A DNA stretch of 64,000 bases from assembly GCA_033239125.1 (NCBI GenBank), contig BSWB01000001.1, positions 168,539,481-168,603,480 of the forward strand, read 5' to 3'. A program made the position numbers and the translations under genes. This document shows, one piece after another, positions 58,046 to 64,000 of this stretch (positions within the stretch are counted from its first letter, which is position 1; the number at the start of each line of letters is the position of its first letter). Under the pieces are notes generated by a model. The model had not been told where the DNA came from. It did not search any database and saw only the letters and a list, made by a program, of their open reading frames with translations. The stretch comes from Fagopyrum homotropicum (Eukaryota > Streptophyta > Magnoliopsida > Caryophyllales > Polygonaceae).

Positions 58046-58796
58046 GAGGATTGAATAATCAAGGCCAACCTAACGGTCAGAAGAGAGATCATGGCTTTAC
58101 GGGCCCAACCCATTCGGCCCAACAGAAGGTGGCAATTGGAGTATCTACTAATGGGCCTCAGATCACCGATGAAGCTGAAAACATTGAAGGCCAGCAAACA
58201 TCATCTCAGCCCATTCCATCAATTAAAAGAGGTGAAAAAAGGGAGTTTTACCTAATATTATCAAAACTAATGTTAACGTATTAACCAACCCTAATTTTCA
58301 GGCAACTACAGAAGAAGGAACTGGAAGCAAATCAAATAATACCTCAAAAAAGCAAAGACAGCGGTTGAAGAACGAAGCAAGACGTGCAGCATGGAGAGCA
58401 AAAAAAGCAAATGAAACGAACATTTCAACCGGTACATTGAAGCGGCAGCGCCAGGATGATCCGATAATAGCCCGTACACCCCAAACTAAAGTCATAACAG
58501 GATCATCACAAGTAGCCCAAGAACAAAAAGAAACCAGGTTGAGTCACAAGTAGAAACGGCTCCTATTCCCCCTCTACTTAACAATGGCCTTTATCAAGGT
58601 GGAGAAGTCTGTACAAGTACTACCTTGGCCCAAGGAGAAGCAGTAGTGAACGGGATACAGGAAGCCTCTACAAAAGATACATCGAGCATCAAACTGATGA
58701 GTGAAGAGTTGGTGAGCATGGATATTGAGGAAGTATCAGCTCATCCTGTCTGATTGCTCCATTTGGTATCTCCTAAACCTTTGTATTAGTTTCCTC
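58046..58796 (+). pseudogene. LINE ORF1 tail and inter-ORF region
   Basis: Low-complexity, Gln/Lys/Thr-rich frames (NEARRAAWRAKKANETN) with several stops, ending before the ORF2 start at 58797. Typical of the variable C-terminal part of plant L1 ORF1. Confidence 0.6.
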
Positions 58797-61317
58797 ATGA
58801 ATTGCATCCTATGGAATGTATTCGGAGCCGGTAAGAACGGGTTTTGACGTGCTATTAAGTATCTTTGCAGACATCATAATATTGATTTGCTTGCTGTTTT
58901 TGAGCCTCGAGTTTCTGGTAACAGAGCTAAGGAAATTTGTGACCGCTTGAGCTTTTCGGACAGTTTTCGTGTTGAAGCAAAGGGTTTTGAAGGAGGGATA
59001 TGGCTGTTATGGAATAAGGAGAAGATCAATCTATCCATTGTCACTTGTACTAGCTAGTTCATCCATGCCAAAATTTTGAGCTCTTCTAGAAGTTATAGTT
59101 TTTTCGCAATTTACGCCGCCCCAACTCATATGCGTAGAAGAGAATTCTAGAGGGACCTAGACAAAGAGCTATCTTATACGTCGGATCTTATTATATGCGG
59201 TGGTGATTTCAACTGTATGCGTTTCCAACATGAATGTCAGGGGGGGTCTGGGGCCCTTCATAGTGATTCAAATACTTTCAATGAACTCGTCACCAACCAT
59301 GGACTCATTGACCTTGGGTTCACTGGCCCCGATTTTACTTGGGACAACGGCAAGGATAGTAAGAGTAGGATCATGAAACGTTTAGACAGAATGTTCATGA
59401 ACCATGACGGTCGTATGAGATGGCCCAACGCACAAGTCCGTCACCTTGCGCGCTTCTCGTCGGACCACTCCCCTATCCTACTGAACCTTGACCCTGTTAT
59501 CAATAGCAAGAGGGAGCGACGTCCGTTCAGGTTTGAAGCTGCTTGGATGACACACCCCGATATCCAACCTATGGTGGAAGCTTGTTGGTTCATGAATCCG
59601 GAGGTAAGTAAAGCTCATCAATCTTAAAGCTTATCTTATTAACTGGAATCGGGTTGTCTTTGGTAATGTTTTCAGCAGGAAACAGGAAGCTTTACAAAAG
59701 CTTACAAACGTCCAAACTAAGCTCAACCATCACAGGACAACTAGACTTATTCTTGAGGAAAAAAGTCTGAAGGCGGAAGTGGAAAGTATTTTAGAGCAGG
59801 AAGAGATTCTTTGGTTTCAGAAGTCTCGGGAACAATGGCTTGAGTTTGGGGATCGCAACACTTCGTTCTTCCACACCTCAACTATCATAAGAAGAAACCG
59901 AAATAGAGTCACCGGGCTCAAAGTAGAGAACAATATCTGGCAAGAGGACCAGAGCAAGCTTGAGGCACATGCAGTGGGATTTTTCAAAGGCCTTTATAGC
60001 TTTGAGGATAATTTCAATCACCTTCCTATTCAGCCTGATTACGCAGACTTCCCAAATCTAGAAACACAAGAATGGACTGATATTTGTAAACCGATTTCCA
60101 TGGAAGAGGTGTGGCAAGCTATCAAACGTATGGGTGCGTACAAATCCCCCGGAATTGATGGCTTTCAACCTATATTCTATCAGAAATACTGGAGCATTGT
60201 CGGGGTCTCCTTAAAGGAAGAGGTCGCGAGGTTCTTTGAGTGCCAGAAGCTGACTCCGGGTATGAATGATACCCTTATATCATTGATAACCAAGGTTGGG
60301 AAGCCTGAGCTCATAAGTCAATTCCGACCGATCGCCCCGTGTAACGTCAGCTATAAGACTATCTCTAAAGTTCTCGTGCAACGGTTACAAAGAGTTATCG
60401 GTAAGCAAGTCAGTCCCACACAGGGGAGTTTCATTCCAGGAAGATTGATTCAAGACAACATTGTTCTTATGTAGGAGATTGTCCACTCAATTAGGAGAAA
60501 GAAAACGGGGAAACAATGGATGTTGCTTAAGCTTGATCTCGAGAAAGCTTATGATAGAATCAGATGGGATTTCATCATAGAAATCCTATCCTCTGCACGT
60601 TTCCCTACAGCTTGGGTAAATATAATTCATAAGTGCATCAGTACGACCTGAATGCAAGTCATATGGAATGGTGAGCTAATGGATCAATTTACACCGGAAA
60701 GGGGAACCAGACAAGGAGACCCTATCTCCCCCTACCTTTTTGTGCTATGTGTAGAGAGATTAAGTCATCACATTCTGGATTCCATTGAACGGGGTGTCTG
60801 GAAACCTATACTTCTGTCTAGAGGCCCCCCCCCTCTGTCACATATTTTCTTTGCGGATAATATCACACTCTGTGCCGAAGCTTCCACAAGTCAGCTCAAG
60901 ATTGTCATGAATGTTGTGGATATGTTCTGCAAAGCATTGAGACTCAAGGTAAACATTCAAAAATCAAAAATTTTTGTGTCACCAAAGGTTCCCGTTGAAC
61001 TTATCTCAAATATCGAAAGAACTAGTGGCATTGAGGTAACCAAAAACCTCTGCAATTACCTCGGTGTTCCCATACTCCAAGGAAGAGTATCCAAAGAACC
61101 TTTTTCGGAACTCCTAGACAAGGTTACTAAGAAACTAAATGGGTAGAGGTGCAAGACACTCAGCTTTGCGGGGCGTGTAACCTTTTTCGGTACTATCCTC
61201 TATTCCGGCCTACACCATGGCAACTCTATCCTTACTTGTCACTGTTTGCGAGGCCATTGATAAACTCTGTAGAGACTTCATCTGGGGCCACACAGAAAGC
61301 CAGAAGAAGATGCACAC
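58797..61317 (+). pseudogene. LINE ORF2: endonuclease and reverse transcriptase
   Basis: Opens MNCILWNVFGAGKNGF followed by a stop, then the AP-endonuclease-like domain (LLAVFEPRVSGNRAKEIC, DLIICGGDFNCMRF, LTWDNG-type FTWDNGKDSKSRIM, ARFSSDHSPILLNL). RT motifs follow: YKSPGIDGFQPIFYQKYW, FRPIAPCNVSYKTISKVL, QGSFIPGRLIQDN, LLKLDLEKAYDRIRWDF, GTRQGDPISPYLFVLC and the catalytic box FFADNITLCAEA. The usual F/YADD is FADN, so the second catalytic aspartate is lost. Stops at 60472, 60648 and 61144 also break the frame. Confidence 0.9.
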
Positions 61318-63041
61318 TGATAGCATGAATTATAGTCTATATTTTGGGACCTGTTTAGACGTTTTATCTTCAATAATCTGTATGTTTGGATGTATATTAT
61401 GTGATTATATTGTCGTTTCATCTACCTTTGCGGGAATCGAGGTCTACACCAAGTTTCGTTGTAATTGCAGGTAAAACGGCACGTTTTGCATCAAAATGGA
61501 GCTAAAGGAGTGAAGGAGTCATAGGAGCTACATTCAGGAGCTTAAGGAAGAATCCAGGAAGCATGGAAATGGATTAGAGATTCACTTTGGACTAGATCTA
61601 AGATATTTCAATTCAGTTTAGAGCCACCTCGGTCAGCTATAGTACCATCTCGACCGAGGTGATACAGAGGAGCATCCCGACCGAGGCGAACACCTTGGAC
61701 GCGGCGAGATATATTTTATTCTTGGTTGAGATCTTTTATTTTTGGAAGGAGAGATCTTATATTTTTAGGCTGGATTTGTGGAAGGAAGATCATATATTTT
61801 AGGGATTTATTTATGAGAGATAGATATATTTTATTAGAATAATATCTTTTCAAGATATTTTATCTTAGGAGATAGTTTTCCTATATAAAGGGTTGGATTT
61901 TCCACAAATTATACATGCTTAGAGCATCCAGTAGTTGGGAAGGATTTTAGGAAGGTTGAAGGAAGGAAGTTAATAGCTTTTATAGCTTTTGTGAAGGGTT
62001 TTTGTAAGATTTCCTTAGATTCCCTTCTTGGTGATTGTCTTGTTGGATTTGTTATCCAAGAAACGCTTATTTGTGATATTTGATTCAGTTATTGAAGCCT
62101 TGTTCTTAAGGTTTTTGTGTTCAATTATTCACTTTCTTCCCATATATTTGATTATTGCTTTCATGATGATGAGTGGCTAATTTCTTTGTGTGATTCTAGG
62201 GTGATTGGCTGAAGGTTGCGGGAAAAACAATGATAGAATAATCTTAAATTCCAGTAGGACCCTGAAAGCTCGAGTCTTTATCCTTAACCCTAGAACATCT
62301 CGTTCAGTCGATGAACATCTCGGCCGGGGTGGAATTCGTCTGACCGAGGTGACTTTTCTGATCCGTAACTGAGAGTTAAGTGTTAGAGATTGCCAAATCC
62401 TATTCTTATTACACCTTTCCTGGTTCAATGCAAGCCTAGGAAGAGACTTACCCGGTAATTCCTTTGTTTGTTTACCTAAGATCATAATTGTAGGTAATAA
62501 AGGTTTATCCTTTATTGGGGTTTGAGTGTGCTTTCATTCCATCTATGTGAGTTAGCTTGAGACTTACCCGGTAAAGGTTGATTCTATTCCCTTAGGTGGT
62601 GTGTTGGTTTGAGGTTATAGTTCTTTTCCTTAATTCCTTGAGACTTACCCGATAATAGGAGTTACGGTTTGGGATTGAGAGTAGTGAGACTTACCCGGTA
62701 ATCTATTCTCACTTTAGTAACACCTTCCCTTTGCAAAATCTCAACTTTGTCCGCTTATCTTTAGATCTTGAGTTGGAACCACAACTAAATGCTTTAATCC
62801 CTAGAATTGCATATTCCTTTAATTGACTTTTTATCATCTTTGATTGCTTTAATTGCTTTTGTGGTTAGTAATTACATTGACTACCTATATTGGTTTTGTT
62901 TCACCTAAGTCCTTGAGATCGACACCCCGGAATTCTTGCTTTTACTACGATTGACCCGTACACTACGGGTTCGCATCCTTGTTTTAGGCATACATCTAGG
63001 GTTATAAATTTAAAGCTTGCACACACCGTTTGGAGCGAACA
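61318..63041 (+). repeat. solo LTR, 1724 bp, inserted in the LINE
   Basis: Runs from TGATAGCATGAATTATAG to GGAGCGAACA with a perfect 5-bp duplication CACAC (61313-61317, 63042-63046). Deleting it restores the LINE frame KMHTLNWNELCLPRVRGG. TATA box CTATATAAAG at 61881-61890. Words related to GACCGAGGTG cluster at 61626-61710, upstream of the TATA box, and at 62294-62355. Near its end is GAGATCGACACCCCGGAATT (62917-62937), a type of sequence common in plant LTR regions. No internal coding region. Confidence 0.85.
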
Positions 63042-63046
63042 CACAC

Positions 63047-64000
63047 TTTGAATTGGAACGAATTATGTCTCCCACGTGTCAGAGGAGGACTGGGAATACG
63101 TAGTATGCAACCTTTAAACTTAACCCACATTGGCAAACTGAGCTGGAGGTACTTGAAGAATGGAGATAATCTGTGGGTCAAGGTTTTGCAAGGTAAGTAT
63201 TGCAGGAGTGGCTTTAGATCTCACCCGGGGGCCTCACACATCTGGAAGGGGATGGTTAATGCAATCCCTCATGTTATAGCACAGGGAGCTCGATGGAACC
63301 TTGGGGATGGTTAGACCATAGAGTTTTGGAGAGACACATGGCTGGGACATAACCCTCTGCTGAGCCTAACTTTATGCGACATCAACCCAGATGATGCTAC
63401 TCGAACCGTTGCGAGCTATTGGAACGACAGTGGCGGGTGGGACTGGACAAGTTTACAAAATCTACTCCCCAACCCAATGTTACTCAGAATAGCTGCTATG
63501 AGACCCATGACTAGCTCCTTTATTTCGAGCACAGAGGACAATATCTGCTCTATTACAGATGACCTGGGCTGGGGTCGAACGCAAAATGGCATATACACTA
63601 TAGGTTCTGTATACACAATGATAACAGAAGCTGATAGCCTGCAACACAGTGAAGGTGACATCTACCGGATGATATGGAGCCTTCGTGTACAAGAGCGGAT
63701 CAAGCATTTTATCTAGAAACTCATAAAGGGAGGTGTATGGTGCAATGAAGAGAGGAGGCGTAGACATCTCACGGTGAATGACGAGTGCCCTATCTGCATA
63801 CGCAAGGCGGAGTCCAACATCCATCTCTTCCGGGATTGCGACACTACGAGAAGATCATGGACTAACCTTCAAGCGGGCCAGTGCATGTTAGATTTTTCAC
63901 CCTACCCTTCGCGTCATGGATACGAGGTAACATCCTTTCTTCGCTTAAATATGAAAATATTTGCAAGTGGAATGAAATTTTTGCAGTTACAATATGGTGG
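63047..64000 (+). pseudogene. LINE ORF2 C-terminal part
   Basis: Continues ORF2: LNWNELCLPRVRGGLGIRSM, KLSWRYLKNGDNLWVKVLQG, a stop at 63312-63314, then WRDTWLGHNPL, WGRTQNGIYTIGSVYTMI, DIYRMIWSLRVQERIKHF, CPICIRKAESNIHLFRDCDT with the zinc-ribbon-like cysteines and histidine, and CKWNEIFAVTIWW at the window end. This is the conserved zf-RVT plus RNase H-like region of plant L1 ORF2. Confidence 0.88.

Larger units (their letters stand above)
56778..64000 (+). mobile_element. L1-type LINE, defective, continues past the window end
   Basis: Two-ORF plant L1 layout on the plus strand: ORF1 with DUF4283-like and CCHC domains, then ORF2 with endonuclease, RT and an RNase H-like C-terminus. The 5' end is near 56778 but not pinned. 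A 1724-bp solo LTR interrupts ORF2. Multiple stops in both ORFs. The 3' end lies outside the window. Confidence 0.9.

Overview
The window is nuclear DNA from a flowering plant, most likely a eudicot. Genes carry plant-type introns (AT-rich, GT-AG, one GC-AG), the intergenic DNA is very AT-rich, and about half of the sequence is Ty1/copia, Ty3/gypsy, LINE and Mutator-like elements. I cannot name the species from sequence alone.

Host genes, left to right: an ABCA-family half transporter on the minus strand (568-6041, ABCA3-12 subgroup, called ABCA7-like); an ABCA2-type transporter on the plus strand (18626-22697); a GRAM-domain GEM-like protein (23061-23750, minus); an ELMO-domain protein whose eight coding exons are spread over 14 kb (24397-38440, minus); a P-class mitochondrial-type PPR protein (40594-43393, plus); an LRX-like extracellular leucine-rich-repeat protein with almost no extensin tail (44357-45544, minus); and a METTL21-like methyltransferase (47525-48211, minus). 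All seven look intact. The two ABCA genes are head to head; in Arabidopsis ABCA2 also lies beside ABCA3-8, so this is probably a remnant of that old cluster, pushed apart by retrotransposons.

Mobile DNA. 6929-11062: a copia element with a 5-bp target duplication, a retroposed insertion in its 5' LTR and a deleted RT/RNase H. 11544-13156 and 13706-15560: LTRs without internal regions. 26009-37528: a chromovirus-type gypsy element inside one intron of the ELMO gene; its gag is split by a second copia element (26728-33104), which is itself split by a 2.6-kb solo LTR (30129-32733). 48588-50191: a Pack-MULE-like element with a perfect 9-bp target duplication carrying the first coding exon of an SR45-like splicing factor. 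50263-51790: an LTR-like repeat. About 52800-55620: an Athila-type integrase remnant broken by a minus-strand gypsy fragment. 56778 to the window end: an L1-type LINE, broken by a 1.7-kb solo LTR (61318-63041).

The points most worth following are the three-level nest inside a working gene's intron, the SR45 exon capture, and the observation that unrelated LTR families here carry arrays of short repeated motifs close to their putative TATA box (a GC-rich GCAGGGGCGG word in several families, GATAATTATC in another, GACCGAGG in another). Two LTRs also share a hairpin that encloses a perfect 5' splice-site consensus.
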